Source: Acidisphaera sp. L21 (GTDB taxonomy: Bacteria; Pseudomonadota; Alphaproteobacteria; Acetobacterales; Acetobacteraceae). Taken from it: 64,000 nt of DNA. Made by a program: the position numbers and the translations under genes. The notes under the pieces are model-generated. The model worked only from the letters and a program-made list of their open reading frames with translations, was not told the DNA's origin and did not search any database. The stretch is from NCBI RefSeq assembly GCF_009765685.1, contig NZ_LMUY01000045.1, positions 1 through 64,000 on the forward strand, given 5' to 3'. This document shows, in pieces, positions 51,542 through 62,517 of the stretch (its first letter is position 1; the number at the start of each line of letters is the position of its first letter).

Positions 51542-52222
51542 CTATTCCTCGCTATTGGGCAGGTCACCGAGGGAGAAGAAGGCGCCACAGCTCCAAACCC
51601 CCAGCACCCGGCGGCCACGCAGCATGCCGGGTACGGCCAGGGCCACCAGTTCGTAATACACGGCACGACTGATCCGCGCCTCCACGGGGGCCGATCCCGC
51701 GCCGGGACGAATGTTGAGGTAGGGCGTGGGCTCACACGTCAATAGGTCGTGGGCGACGCGGATCGGATGGTCCGGCCCGGCGGTGATCATTTGGTCGATG
51801 TTGGTGCGGAAGGTGAGCACCTGGTCCCGCTCATCGCCGGTCCAGTCCATTTCGACGGCGACGAAGGGGGCATCCTCCACCTCGATCTTGCCGCGCTCGG
51901 CCGGGGTTTCCAGCCAGAACGAGCCGTCCGCCTCCCGCTTGAGAACGCCGGAAAACAGGCAAACCAGTTCCTTCCGGTTGATTGGCGTGCCCTGGTACAT
52001 CCAGGTGCCGTCGCGCTTGATGAGGAAGGGCAGGTCGCCGCATTCCGCGCGCACCCGGGCAGGCTTCGCCGCCTGGCACGGCGTGGCCAGCGAGGGGATG
52101 GCACCGATCCGGCCAATGGCGGGCGTTGCTGCCCGTTTATCGTGCAAGTCAGGTTTGGCACCGTTCACAACGCGTTTCGAACCCCCGCCAAAGCTTCCGT
52201 TCCCGCTGGATATAGGTAGCAT
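51542..52222 (-). CDS. DUF1285 family protein
   Basis: A 226-residue soluble protein. The conserved part begins about residue 60, with LPFLIKRDGTWMYQGTPINR, KELVCLFSGVLKREADGSFW, and continues VEDAPFVAVEMD and DHPIRVAHDLL. This is the DUF1285 pattern. The first about 45 residues are low in conservation and the ORF could start later. Function unknown. It heads the operon DUF1285-NUDIX-DUF6111-CCA enzyme and is divergent from moxR across about 120 bp. Confidence 0.85.
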   Translation of the reverse strand: MLPISSGNGSFGGGSKRVVNGAKPDLHDKRAATPAIGRIGAIPSLATPCQAAKPARVRAECGDLPFLIKRDGTWMYQGTPINRKELVCLFSGVLKREADGSFWLETPAERGKIEVEDAPFVAVEMDWTGDERDQVLTFRTNIDQMITAGPDHPIRVAHDLLTCEPTPYLNIRPGAGSAPVEARISRAVYYELVALAVPGMLRGRRVLGVWSCGAFFSLGDLPNSEE

Positions 52223-52343
52223 CCCCCTGACGATCAAAGACCCGACCGCCATATCCGTCCTGCGTTGGGCGAGTATACCGGTCGCTGGGTGGCCCGGACG
52301 AGCCCGGGTTGCTGGCTACAGGCACGAAAGGATCGAGTGCGGC

Positions 52344-53329
<986 letters not shown>

Positions 53330-53333
<4 letters not shown>

Positions 53334-54196
53334 AGCCGACGCCGGCGCGTTCCGGCCAGGCAGTCCTTCGGGCGGAGGCGCTCGGGTCCGCCCTGCCGCC
53401 GCTGCTGGTGGCGGCGGAGCGGGTGGCGTCGACGGTTGCGCAGGGTGTGCATGGGCGACGCCGGGTTGGCCAGGGGGACAGCTTCTGGCAGTTCCGGCCG
53501 TACCAGGCGGGGGACGCGCCGGGGCGGATCGATTGGCGGCAATCCGCCAAATCCCCCCGCACCTATGTGCGCGAGACGGAGTGGGAGGCGGCGCAGACGG
53601 TGCATCTGTGGCGCGACGGCTCGGCCTCGATGCACTGGCGGTCGGGTGCGGCGATGCCGGAGAAGGTGGAGCGGGCGGAGCTGCTGCTGCTGGCCGCGGC
53701 GTCGCTGCTGCTGCGGGGCGGGGAGCGGGTGCGGCTGCTGGGGCAGCGGACCGGCGGCTCGATGACCGCCATCGCGGCGGCGTTGGCGACGGACGGGCCG
53801 GGGAGCGGGGTGCCGCCGGTGAGCGCCCTGCCCGCGCATAGCCGATTGGTGCTGATCGGCGATTTCCTGCAACCGCTGGACGACATCCGGCACGTGATCG
53901 CGCAGATGGCGGCGATACCGGTGCGTGGTCATTTGTTACAAATCTTAGACCCTGCCGAGGCCCTGCTGCCGTATAGCGGTCGGGTGCGGTTTCGCGGTGT
54001 GGAGGCGGATGGCGACATGCTGGTGCCGCAGGTCGAGGGTATTCGCGATGCGTATGCCGAGGCATTGGCGGCACAGCAGGCCGGTTTGGCGGCGTTGTGC
54101 CGGGCTGCGGGCTGGGGGTTTGCCACCCATCGCACGGACGCGCCGCCCGCTTCGGCCTTGTTAAGCTTGTATACGGCGTTGGCGGGCATCGTATGA
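53330..54196 (+). CDS. DUF58 protein (MoxR partner)
   Basis: A 288-residue protein of the DUF58/VWA-related family usually encoded next to moxR. The diagnostic motif is FWQFRPYQAGDAPGRIDWRQ followed by S-A-K and TYVRETEWEA. The remainder resembles a degenerate von Willebrand A fold (LWRDGSASMHW in place of a MIDAS D-x-S-x-S is visible). It starts with TTG at 53330 and ends in ATGA shared with the next gene. Confidence 0.9.
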
Positions 54197-56838
54197 TTTT
54201 TGCGGCGCCCTGGGTGCTGGTTGCGCTGGCGGTCCTGCCGGCGCTGTGGTGGCTGCTGCGGGTGACGCCGCCGGCGCCGCGGGTGCAGGATTTCCCGGCG
54301 ATCCGGCTGCTGATCGGGCTGCGCCCGCGGGAGGAGACGGCGGCGCGCACACCGCTATGGCTGTTGCTGATGCGGGTGTTGGCGGCGGGGCTGCTCATCG
54401 TCGGTTTGGCTGGTCCGGTGCTGGATGCGGCGGGTGCGCTGGTCGGCACGGGGCCGCTGGTGCTGGTGGTGGATGATGGCTGGGCCGCCGCGCCGGACTG
54501 GGCCGCCAGGATCGCCGCGGCAGACGCCGCGTTGGACCGGGCGGAGCGTGCCGGCAGATCGGCGGCGCTGCTGACCACGGCGCGGTCCGGCCAGGATGCG
54601 GCACCGACCTTGTCCCCGGTCATGCCGATCGCCGATTTGCGGCCGCGTCTGGCAGCGTTGCACCCGCTGCCCTGGCCGCCCGACCATGCCGCTGCGGCGC
54701 AGGCATTGCGCGGCGTGTCCGGCACAGTCGTCTACATCGCAGATGGCGTGGCGGCGGCGGGGGATGAGGCGTTTCACACCGCATTGGCCGCGATTGGTTC
54801 GGTGACGGAGATCGCGCCGGCCGCGCCCACCGCGCCGATGCTGCTGCAGCCGCGGGCGGAGGCGGACCGGCTGGTGGCGCGCGTGGCGATGCTGCCGGAG
54901 CCGGTGGCGACGGATTTGGCGGTGCTGGCGCAAAGTGGCGATGGACGCACGTTGGCCCGCGCCACGGCCCATGCGGCGCAAGGAGCGACGGAGGCGGAGA
55001 TGCCGATCGTGCTGCCGCCCGAATTGCGCAATCGGCTGACCCGGCTGGTACTGGAAGGCCCCGCCTCCGCCGGGGCGACGCTGCTGCTGGATGAGGGATT
55101 CCGTCGCCGTCCGGTAGGGTTGGTGACGGCGGAGGCCGGGGCGGACACGCCGCTGGTCGGGTCGCTGTATTACCTGGAGCGGGCGCTGGCCCCGTTCACC
55201 GAACTACGCCGTGCCGATCTGCACACTCTGTTGCAACGGGAGATCGCGGTGATCGTTCTTGCCGACCGGCCGCTGGCGCCCTCCGAAATCCCGGAACTGC
55301 AGAAATGGGTGCAAAATGGCGGGCTGCTGCTGCGCTTCGCGGGCCCGCGCAGCGCCGATACGACGGATGATCTGGGCCAGCCCGCCAACCCCGATCCGCT
55401 GATGCCGGAGCGGTTGTTGGCGGAGGATCGCCAGTTGGGCGGGGCACTGTCGTGGAGCCAACCGGCCAAGCTGTCGGCGTTTCCGGCCAACTCGCCGTTC
55501 GTGGGGCTGACGGTGCCGGCGGAGGTGACCGTGAACCGTCAGGTCTTGGCGGAGCCGTCGGCGCAATTGGCCGACCATACCTGGGCGCGGCTGCAGGATG
55601 GCACGCCGCTGGTGACGGAGGCGTCGCGCGGGGCGGGCCGGATCGTGCTGTTCCATGTGACGGCGAATGCGGATTGGTCGAACCTGCCGCTGTCCGGCCT
55701 GTTTCCGGACATGCTGCGGCGGCTGGTGGCGTTGTCGGCGGGGGTGAGCGCGGCCCCGGATGCGGCACCGTTGAGCCCGGCGGAGACGCTGGACGGGTTT
55801 GGCGTGCTGGGGCCACCGCCGCCGGCTGCGGCCGGGCTGCCGGCGGCGGATTTCGCCAAGACCGCGGTGTCGCCGCAGCATCCGCCGGGCCTGTATGGGC
55901 CGCAGGCGGGGCGCCGGGCGCTGAATTTGTCCAGCGCGATGGGCAAATTGGACGCCGCCGCGCCGGTGCCGAATGCGGCGCGGCAGGATCTGGCGGGCGG
56001 GGTGCACGAACGGGCGATCGGGGCATGGCTGGTGGCAGCAGGATTGGCGTTGCTGGCGTTCGACCTGCTGATCGCGCTGCGGCTGCGTGGGTTGCTGCGG
56101 CCGGCGGCTGCGGCAGCGATGTTGCTGCTGGTGGCGGCGCTGCCGGCGCATGCGCAACTGCCCTCCCCACCGTGGCGCGCGGCGTTGGAGACCCGGCTGG
56201 CCTATGTCGTGTCCGATGATCCGGCGATAGACGATATTTCCCGGGCGGGGCTGTTGGGGCTGGCGACCTACGTCAATGCGCGGACGGCGGCGCATCTGGC
56301 GGACCCGGCGGGGGTGCGGCCTGGCACGGATGATCTGAGCTTCTATCCGCTGCTGTATTGGCCGATCACGCCGGGCCAGGTTCCGTCCGGGGCGGCGATC
56401 ACGGCGATGAACGCGTTCATGCGCGATGGCGGCATCATCCTGATCGACAGCCGTGGCGACCAGGCGGCGTTGCGCACGGCGGCAGCCGGGCTGGCGATCC
56501 CGCCGCTGACGCCGTTGACGACGGAGCATGTGTTGTCCCGCGCGTTCTACCTGCTGAGCCAGTATCCGGGGCGGACGGATGGCGACACGGTTTGGGTGCA
56601 GCGCCAGGGTGATCGCAGCAATGACGATGTGAGCCCGGTGGTGATCGGCTCGCATGACTGGGCGGCGGCGTGGGCCATCGACAGCGCCGGGCGCAATACC
56701 GTCGCGATCGATGGCAGCCCGCGCCAACGCACGCTCGCCTACCGGTTCGGCGTGAACCTGGTGATCTACGCACTGACCGGGAACTACAAGGGCGACCAGG
56801 TCCACGTGCCGCATATCCTTGAGCGATTGGGCCAGTAA
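54193..56838 (+). CDS. BatA-like / DUF4159 membrane protein
   Basis: An 881-residue protein. It opens with a BatA-type membrane segment (MIFAAPWVLVALAVLPALWW) and a second helix near residues 58-75, then a long periplasmic region with glutamine-amidotransferase-like features. A membrane helix follows near residues 615-660. The last about 210 residues form a DUF4159 domain (WRAALETRLAYVVSDDPAID, FYPLLYWPITPGQ, ILIDSRGDQ). The first start codon overlaps DUF58 by four bases. BatA-type modules and DUF4159 are brought together in one chain, a common arrangement in alphaproteobacteria. Exact role unknown; it likely works with the MoxR ATPase. Confidence 0.88.
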   Translation: MIFAAPWVLVALAVLPALWWLLRVTPPAPRVQDFPAIRLLIGLRPREETAARTPLWLLLMRVLAAGLLIVGLAGPVLDAAGALVGTGPLVLVVDDGWAAAPDWAARIAAADAALDRAERAGRSAALLTTARSGQDAAPTLSPVMPIADLRPRLAALHPLPWPPDHAAAAQALRGVSGTVVYIADGVAAAGDEAFHTALAAIGSVTEIAPAAPTAPMLLQPRAEADRLVARVAMLPEPVATDLAVLAQSGDGRTLARATAHAAQGATEAEMPIVLPPELRNRLTRLVLEGPASAGATLLLDEGFRRRPVGLVTAEAGADTPLVGSLYYLERALAPFTELRRADLHTLLQREIAVIVLADRPLAPSEIPELQKWVQNGGLLLRFAGPRSADTTDDLGQPANPDPLMPERLLAEDRQLGGALSWSQPAKLSAFPANSPFVGLTVPAEVTVNRQVLAEPSAQLADHTWARLQDGTPLVTEASRGAGRIVLFHVTANADWSNLPLSGLFPDMLRRLVALSAGVSAAPDAAPLSPAETLDGFGVLGPPPPAAAGLPAADFAKTAVSPQHPPGLYGPQAGRRALNLSSAMGKLDAAAPVPNAARQDLAGGVHERAIGAWLVAAGLALLAFDLLIALRLRGLLRPAAAAAMLLLVAALPAHAQLPSPPWRAALETRLAYVVSDDPAIDDISRAGLLGLATYVNARTAAHLADPAGVRPGTDDLSFYPLLYWPITPGQVPSGAAITAMNAFMRDGGIILIDSRGDQAALRTAAAGLAIPPLTPLTTEHVLSRAFYLLSQYPGRTDGDTVWVQRQGDRSNDDVSPVVIGSHDWAAAWAIDSAGRNTVAIDGSPRQRTLAYRFGVNLVIYALTGNYKGDQVHVPHILERLGQ

Positions 56839-56840
56839 TT

Positions 56841-58910
56841 TTGCAATCCATCAGCGCCGTCCGGTTCGACCCAACAGTCCCGCTATGGGTCTTGGGCGTG
56901 CTGGCCGCCCTGTGCGTGCTGGCGGCGGGGCCGGCGTTGTGGCGGCGGGCACGGGGTGGCGTGCTGCGGCTGCTGTGCTTCGCGGTGGTGCTGCTGTGGC
57001 TCGCCGGGCCGCGGCTGGTACAGGAAACGCGGGAGGCGCTGAACGACATCGCGGTGATGGTGGTGGATCGCACCGGGTCGATGGCAGTGGGCAATCGCGC
57101 GGCACTGGTGGACGAAGCGGCGGCGAAGCTGCAGGCCGAGGCGGCGCAGATGCCCGGCATGGAACTGCGCACGGTGACGGTGCCGGAAAGCGGGCATGAC
57201 GGCACGCGTTTGTTCAGCGCGCTGGACCGGACCTTGGCGGATATCCCACGCTCCCGCCTCGCCGGGGTGATGATGCTGACGGATGGGGAGGTGCACGATA
57301 TCCCCAAGGCGGCGCCGAGCGTGCCGCTGCACGTGCTGGTGCCGGCCAGTGGGGAGCAGACGGACCGCCGCATCCGCATCATCGAGGCGCCGTCCTACGG
57401 CATCGTCGGCAAGTCGGTTCGGCTGCGGTTGGCGGTGGATGATCTGGGTGTGGATCACGCTGGGCAAAGCGCCCCACTGACCATTCAGCGGGACGGTGAG
57501 GCCCCGCGCGTGGTGCAGGTTCCGGTCGGCACCGAGCAATCGATCGAGATCCCGATCACGCGGGCTGGGCCGACGGTGGTGGAATTGGCGGCAGCGCCGA
57601 TGCCAGGCGAGGTCAGTGATCTGAACAACCATGCCGTGGTGTCGATCAACGGGGTGCGCGACCGGCTGCGCGTATTGTTGGTGAGCGGGGAGCCGCATGC
57701 TGGGGAGCGGACGTGGCGGCGGCTGCTGAAGGCGGATCCGTCGGTCGATCTGGTGCACTTCACCATTCTGCGGCCGCCCGAGAAGGACGACATGACGCCG
57801 CTGAACGAGTTGGCGCTGATCGCCTTTCCGGTGCGCGAGCTGTTCCAGGTGAAGATCAAGGAATTCGATCTGATCATCCTGGACCGGTTCTCCAACCGGG
57901 GGATCCTGCCGCCGCCCTATCTGCGCAACATTGCGGACTACGTGCGGCAAGGCGGGGCGTTGCTGCTGTCGGTGGGGCCGGAATTCAGCGGCCCGGGCTC
58001 GCTGGCTTACAGCCCGCTGGCGCCGGTGCTGCCGGCCGAGCCGCTGAGCGGCAATGCGAGCACCATCGAGGCGCCGTTCCGCCCGCAGGTGACGGCGCTA
58101 GGGGAGCGCCATCCGGTGACCGCCGGGCTGCCGGGCGACAAGCCGGGTGGCACGCCGGCCTGGGGCGAGTGGTATCGCCGGCTGGTGCCAAACACGACGC
58201 GCGGCCAGGCGGTGATGAGCGGGCCGGATGGCCAGCCGCTGCTGCTGCTGGACCGGGTTGGCGAAGGGCGGGCGGCGCTGCTGCTGTCCGACCAGATCTG
58301 GCTGTGGTCGCGGGAACATGAAGGCGGCGGACCGCAGGCGGAATTGCTGCGCCGGGTGGCACATTGGCTGATGAAGGAGCCTGCGCTGGAGGAAGAGGCG
58401 CTGACGGCCAGCGTGGACGGCGGCACCCTGTCGATCGAGCGGCGCACGACGTCGGACGCGCCGCCGCCGCCGGTGACGGCGACCTCCCCCGGTGGGCAGG
58501 CGACGACGCTGACGCTGAAGCCGACGGCACCCGGGCGCGCGACCGTGACGCTGGCGGCGCCGGACCCGGGGGTGTGGCGAGTGAGCGATGGGACGCGCAC
58601 GGCCTTCGCCGCTGCCGGCAGCAGTAACCCGCTGGAAATTGCGGATTTGCGCGCGACTGGAACCTATTTGGCGGATATCACCCGCGCATCCAGCGGCAGT
58701 GTGCATTGGCTGGAGCCGTCGGGCGCGCCGGAGTTGCGCTCGGTCGAGCCGGACCGGGTCACATCGGGTGCGAGTTGGATCGGGCTGCGGCGCAACCATG
58801 ACCACCTGGTGACGGGGGTGAACGCCATTCCCCTGCTGCCGGCCTGGGCGGCGCTGCCCTTGTTGCTGGGGCTGGCGTTCGCAGCCTGGCGACGAGAGAG
58901 CGTTGCCTAA
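56841..58910 (+). CDS. VWA/glutamine-amidotransferase-like membrane protein of the MoxR cluster
   Basis: A 689-residue protein with two N-terminal helices, a VWA-like segment (DIAVMVVDRTGSMAVGNRAA, MMLTDGEVHD) and a large amidotransferase-like alpha/beta region (LRVLLVSGEPHAGERTWRRL, ADYVRQGGALLLSVGPEF). A C-terminal membrane helix ends in an Arg-rich tail (FAAWRRESVA). The VWA MIDAS is only partly preserved (D-R-T-G-S). It begins with TTG two bases after the previous stop. It is the last of the coupled MoxR-DUF58-DUF4159 unit. Confidence 0.82.
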   Translation: MQSISAVRFDPTVPLWVLGVLAALCVLAAGPALWRRARGGVLRLLCFAVVLLWLAGPRLVQETREALNDIAVMVVDRTGSMAVGNRAALVDEAAAKLQAEAAQMPGMELRTVTVPESGHDGTRLFSALDRTLADIPRSRLAGVMMLTDGEVHDIPKAAPSVPLHVLVPASGEQTDRRIRIIEAPSYGIVGKSVRLRLAVDDLGVDHAGQSAPLTIQRDGEAPRVVQVPVGTEQSIEIPITRAGPTVVELAAAPMPGEVSDLNNHAVVSINGVRDRLRVLLVSGEPHAGERTWRRLLKADPSVDLVHFTILRPPEKDDMTPLNELALIAFPVRELFQVKIKEFDLIILDRFSNRGILPPPYLRNIADYVRQGGALLLSVGPEFSGPGSLAYSPLAPVLPAEPLSGNASTIEAPFRPQVTALGERHPVTAGLPGDKPGGTPAWGEWYRRLVPNTTRGQAVMSGPDGQPLLLLDRVGEGRAALLLSDQIWLWSREHEGGGPQAELLRRVAHWLMKEPALEEEALTASVDGGTLSIERRTTSDAPPPPVTATSPGGQATTLTLKPTAPGRATVTLAAPDPGVWRVSDGTRTAFAAAGSSNPLEIADLRATGTYLADITRASSGSVHWLEPSGAPELRSVEPDRVTSGASWIGLRRNHDHLVTGVNAIPLLPAWAALPLLLGLAFAAWRRESVA

Positions 58911-58949
58911 CAGTGGAAATCCGTGACGGATCTGTCTAGAACGCCACTC

Positions 58950-59588
58950 ATGCGCACGACACTCGGCCTGCCCGTCCTGATCGCCGTCAGCTTCCTGGCC
59001 CTGCCAGCCTTGGCACAGCGTGACTTTAACGAGCAGAGCATCCGGTCTGGCGCGCCGAAGCCAGTACAGGTGCCGCGGGCGAGCGATGCACCGCCGGCCG
59101 CGGTGCCCGGCGCGCGGGCGCGGCCCGACTCGGTGGCGCCAGCCGACCGCTCGGCCGCCGACTTGCCCCCGACGGAGGCGCTGTTCGACGCGATCAACCG
59201 CGGCGATATCCTCACGGCACGGGACGCAATTTCCCGCGGGGCCGATTTAGATGGCACGAATTTGCTGGGGCTGACGCCGCTGGAACTGTCGGTGGATTTG
59301 GGTCGCAACGACATCTCGTTCCTGTTGTTGTCGCTGCGCGGTGGCAGTGGTGGGCAACGCGGCGGCCCGCCGACGCAGGATGCCGCGGCCCCGATGAGCC
59401 CGGCCGATCGTCGCAAGGCCGAGGCGCAGGCCAAGGCAGAGGCACGCGCCCAGGCCCGGGCACAAACCGTTGCCGCGCGCGCGCAGACCGCGCCCGCCGC
59501 AAACCGGCAGGCGCCTGCGCTTTTTGCCGGCAATGGCGGCGCGGCCGTGCCCTCGGCGGGCTTCCTGGGGTTCGACCCGAAGAAATAG
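58950..59588 (+). CDS. Secreted protein with ankyrin-type repeat
   Basis: A 212-residue exported protein. The signal peptide is MRTTLGLPVLIAVSFLALPA then LAQ. A Pro/Ala-rich linker follows, then one or two ankyrin units (ALFDAINRGDILTARDAISR, LLGLTPLELSVDLGRNDI). The C-terminal region is Ala/Gln-rich (EAQAKAEARAQARAQ) and may coil. I use the ATG at 58950 since the signal peptide begins there; a GTG at 58923 is also open. It follows the MoxR cluster by 39 bp and may belong to the same transcript. Confidence 0.7.
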   Translation: MRTTLGLPVLIAVSFLALPALAQRDFNEQSIRSGAPKPVQVPRASDAPPAAVPGARARPDSVAPADRSAADLPPTEALFDAINRGDILTARDAISRGADLDGTNLLGLTPLELSVDLGRNDISFLLLSLRGGSGGQRGGPPTQDAAAPMSPADRRKAEAQAKAEARAQARAQTVAARAQTAPAANRQAPALFAGNGGAAVPSAGFLGFDPKK

Positions 59589-59637
59589 CGCCAGCGCCCC
59601 GTTACATTTTGTTGCGGGGCTTCGATGCGTTTACCAG

Positions 59638-61116
59638 ATGAGGTTCTTGCTCCGTTCCCGCAATCGGCCGATGGTGCGTTGGATGGGGTCTGGAAGCGAA
59701 ACAGCGAGAATACCGGTGGTCGCTGCCACCGGCAGCGTGCTCATACCTTTGATTGTAGGCTGCGCATTGTTCATGCAGCAGCTCGATTCCACGATCATCG
59801 CCACCGCCCTGCCCGCCATGGCGCAGTCGATGGGCCAGGAGCCGACGCGGCTCAATCTTGCGATTACCTCCTACTTGCTCAGCTTGGCCGTGTTCATTCC
59901 CGTCAGCGGGTGGGTGGCCGATCGGTATGGCGCCCGTAGCGTGTTCGCCGCGGCCATCGGCGTGTTCACCGCCAGTTCGCTGCTATGCGGCGCCGCACAC
60001 TCCCTAGGGTTTCTGATCGGCGCGCGGCTGCTGCAGGGCATGGGCGGCGCCATGATGGTGCCGGTGGGCCGCTTGGTGATGCTGAAGACGGTGCCGAAGG
60101 GCGAGTTGATGAGGGCCATGTCGTTTCTGACAGCGCCGGCAGTGTTCGGCTCCATACTGGGCGCGCCGGTGGGCGGGTTCATCGTGACGTTCTTCTCGTG
60201 GCGCTGGATTTTCTTCATCAACCTGCCAGCCGGGGCGCTTGGCATCGTGCTTGTGCTGACGATGATCCCAAATGTGCGGGAGAGCGCGGTGCCGCCGCTG
60301 GATTGGCGGGGATTTCTGTTGTCCGGCGTGGGGCTGGCCTCTCTGGTGTTCGGGTTCGAGACCATCGGGCGCGACAGCATGCCGAACTGGGCGGTGGCGG
60401 CGACGTTGCTCGGTGGGGCGGCGTGCTGGGCGCTGTATGTGCTGCATGCGAGGGTGTGCGCCCACCCGATCCTGGATCTGCGGCTGTTGCGTCAGCAGGC
60501 CTTTGCCGCGGCGACGTTCGGTGGCGGGCTTTGCCGACTCGGGTTCGGGGCGATCCCGTTCCTGCTGGCAATGCTGTTACAGATCGGGTTTGGGCTGACC
60601 CCGCTGGCGGCGGGATTGTTGAGCTTCGCCGGTGCGGCCGGGGCGCTGCTGAACAAGGCGGCGATCCACCCGATCGTGCGCTGGTTCGGCTTCCGCCGGG
60701 TGCTGATCGGCTGCGCGGTGTTCAACGGGTTGTTTCTGTGCAGCTACTCGCTGTTCCGCCCGACCACGCCGCATTTGTTGATCCTGGTGATGCTGCTGAT
60801 CGGCGGGTTCTTCCGCTCGCTGTTGTTCACCAGCCTGAACACGCTAGGCTATGCCGATATTGCGCCGCCGCAGATGGGCCGCGCCACCAGCCTGGCGAGC
60901 ACGGCCCAGCAGGTGAGCCTCAGCTTGGGCGTGGGGTTCGCTGCCCTGCTGCTGCACATCAGCCTAGCCTGGCGGGGTGGGACGTCGCTGGCGACGCAGG
61001 ACGTGTCGCCGGCGTTCCTGGTGGTCGGGTTGCTATCGCTATCGTCCATCCCATGGTTCCTCCGGCTCGACCGTTCGGCCGGGGCGGAGGTTAGCGGCGG
61101 GCGACGCCCGCGTTAG
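59638..61116 (+). CDS. MFS transporter, DHA2-type exporter
   Basis: A roughly 490-residue multi-helix exporter. Landmarks are MQQLDSTIIATALPAMAQSM, the motif A-like GWVADRYGARSVF, LLQGMGGAMMVPVGRLV and motif C-like GSILGAPVGGFIVTFFSWRW. It belongs to the same broad family as the two emrB copies but is not close to them. The start is unsure: ATGs at 59638, 59671 and 59683 are in frame and none has a strong ribosome-binding site. Its stop shares TTAG with the convergent GST stop. Substrate unknown. Confidence 0.85.
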   Translation: MRFLLRSRNRPMVRWMGSGSETARIPVVAATGSVLIPLIVGCALFMQQLDSTIIATALPAMAQSMGQEPTRLNLAITSYLLSLAVFIPVSGWVADRYGARSVFAAAIGVFTASSLLCGAAHSLGFLIGARLLQGMGGAMMVPVGRLVMLKTVPKGELMRAMSFLTAPAVFGSILGAPVGGFIVTFFSWRWIFFINLPAGALGIVLVLTMIPNVRESAVPPLDWRGFLLSGVGLASLVFGFETIGRDSMPNWAVAATLLGGAACWALYVLHARVCAHPILDLRLLRQQAFAAATFGGGLCRLGFGAIPFLLAMLLQIGFGLTPLAAGLLSFAGAAGALLNKAAIHPIVRWFGFRRVLIGCAVFNGLFLCSYSLFRPTTPHLLILVMLLIGGFFRSLLFTSLNTLGYADIAPPQMGRATSLASTAQQVSLSLGVGFAALLLHISLAWRGGTSLATQDVSPAFLVVGLLSLSSIPWFLRLDRSAGAEVSGGRRPR

Positions 61117-61694
61117 GGGATGGTGCGCGCCAGGCAGGGCCGTTCCATCATTTTGGCGAACCAGGCGGCCAGGGCGGGATGGGCATCGCGCCATGGCTCG
61201 TCGGCGAAGCGCAGGTCCAGGTAGCCGAGCGCGCAGGCCACCGCGATAGTGCCGATGTCGAGATGGTCGGCAGGCACATCCGCCTCCAGCACTGCGAGCG
61301 AACGGGCGACCTTGCGCTTCTGCTTCTCGATAACGTCGTCCCGCGCGGGCTCGGACGGGCGGGATTGCTCCCCACGGCGCAGTACGGCAGCGTCGGATAT
61401 GCCGTCCGCCAGTGCCTGCAGCCGAAGCGCCCGCATGCGCAGGCCGTGGTCCGGAAATAGCGGGATGCTGCTGCCGACGCCGTCGAGGAATTCGCAGATG
61501 ACCCGGCTGTCGTATAGCTCGGTTCCGTCATTGGCGACCAGGCATGGGATCTTGCCCAGCGGGTTCACGCCCACCACCGGCTCGCTCTCCCCACCGGCGA
61601 GCACGGTGACGATCTGGTCGTCGATCTCGCGCGCGATGGCGCATACCATGACCTTGCGGCCGAACGGGCTGGACGGCTGGTAGAGGAGTTTCAA
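61113..61694 (-). CDS. Glutathione S-transferase
   Basis: A 193-residue two-domain GST. The thioredoxin-like N-terminal part reads MKLLYQPSSPFGRKVMVCAI and GKIPCLVANDGTELYDSRVI, with SPFGRK at the active-site turn and the D-S-R glutathione-contact region. The helical domain ends AWFAKMMERPCLARTIP. It starts with ATG overlapping the gloB stop (ATGA), so gloB and the GST are co-translated. Both use glutathione, and gshB begins 2 kb away. Confidence 0.92.
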   Translation of the reverse strand: MKLLYQPSSPFGRKVMVCAIAREIDDQIVTVLAGGESEPVVGVNPLGKIPCLVANDGTELYDSRVICEFLDGVGSSIPLFPDHGLRMRALRLQALADGISDAAVLRRGEQSRPSEPARDDVIEKQKRKVARSLAVLEADVPADHLDIGTIAVACALGYLDLRFADEPWRDAHPALAAWFAKMMERPCLARTIP

Positions 61695-62419
61695 CGGAAA
61701 TGATCCTTGCGCCTGCGTATGCCGGCCAGACTGGCTGCGTCGTGCGCGTGAAGGAAGGGGTTCTCCGTCATTTCATCTGCGAGGCGGGACGGCACGGTGG
61801 CCTTACCAGCGGCCCGCAGGCTCGCGACCTCGGCGGCGCGGGTTGCCAGGGCGCTGTTGTCCGGCTCCTCGGTAAGGGCGAATTTTGCATTGCTCTGAGT
61901 GTATTCGTGGCCGCAGCAGACGAGCGCTTCGCCGGGTAGAGTTGCCAGCTTTTGCAGGCTGCCAAACATGTCGGATGCGGTCCCCTCTAGAAGTTTGCCG
62001 CAGCCGAGGCTGAATAGGGTGTCGCCGCAGAGCAGGACGGCGCCGGGCTCGATGAAATAAGAGATGTGGCCAACCGTGTGACCCGGCGTGTCGATGACGC
62101 GGGCGCTGGCACTGCCAATGGCGACGGTATCGCCCTCCTTCACAGCCTGGTCGAGCTTTGGCAGGCGGTGCGCGTCTGCGGCGGCGCCAATCACTTTGGC
62201 GCCGTAACGCGCCCGGATCGGCGCCACGGCGGCGATGTGGTCATCGTGATGGTGAGTGAGGATGATGGCGTCCAGGCGCCCGCCCGCGGCATCGATGGCA
62301 GCGGCGATCGGCAACTCCTCCGCAGGGTCGACGATCGCGGTGAATCCGGTGACGTCGTCCCTGAGGAGCCAGGCGTAGTTGTCCGACAGGATGGGGATGG
62401 CCTGCGCGCTGACGGTCAT
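61691..62419 (-). CDS. gloB: Hydroxyacylglutathione hydrolase (glyoxalase II type)
   Basis: A 242-residue metallo-beta-lactamase-fold enzyme that hydrolyses S-lactoylglutathione in methylglyoxal detoxification. The metal motif is ILTHHHDDHIAA, with further ligands in DTPGHTVGHISY and LLCGDTLFSLGCGKLLEG, and the C-terminal glutathione site CCGHEYTQSNAKFAL. The C-terminal RRRKDHFR is standard for GloB. I start at the ATG at 62419; the ORF up to 62476 is not supported. Confidence 0.94.
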   Translation of the reverse strand: MTVSAQAIPILSDNYAWLLRDDVTGFTAIVDPAEELPIAAAIDAAGGRLDAIILTHHHDDHIAAVAPIRARYGAKVIGAAADAHRLPKLDQAVKEGDTVAIGSASARVIDTPGHTVGHISYFIEPGAVLLCGDTLFSLGCGKLLEGTASDMFGSLQKLATLPGEALVCCGHEYTQSNAKFALTEEPDNSALATRAAEVASLRAAGKATVPSRLADEMTENPFLHAHDAASLAGIRRRKDHFR

Positions 62420-62517
62420 GGGCTGCTCCTGTTTGACCCGGTGGTTTAGCACCACCGGGCAACAGCGCAACGTCAACGCGAGGCGAGGCCCTCCCCGCCT
62501 GGCGTTCGATGCGCCAG

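Noticed and set aside
55204-56814. 536-codon minus-strand ORF opposite the DUF4159 gene
   Set aside because: Overlaps a gene with clear domains and tight translational coupling; composition is shadow-like.
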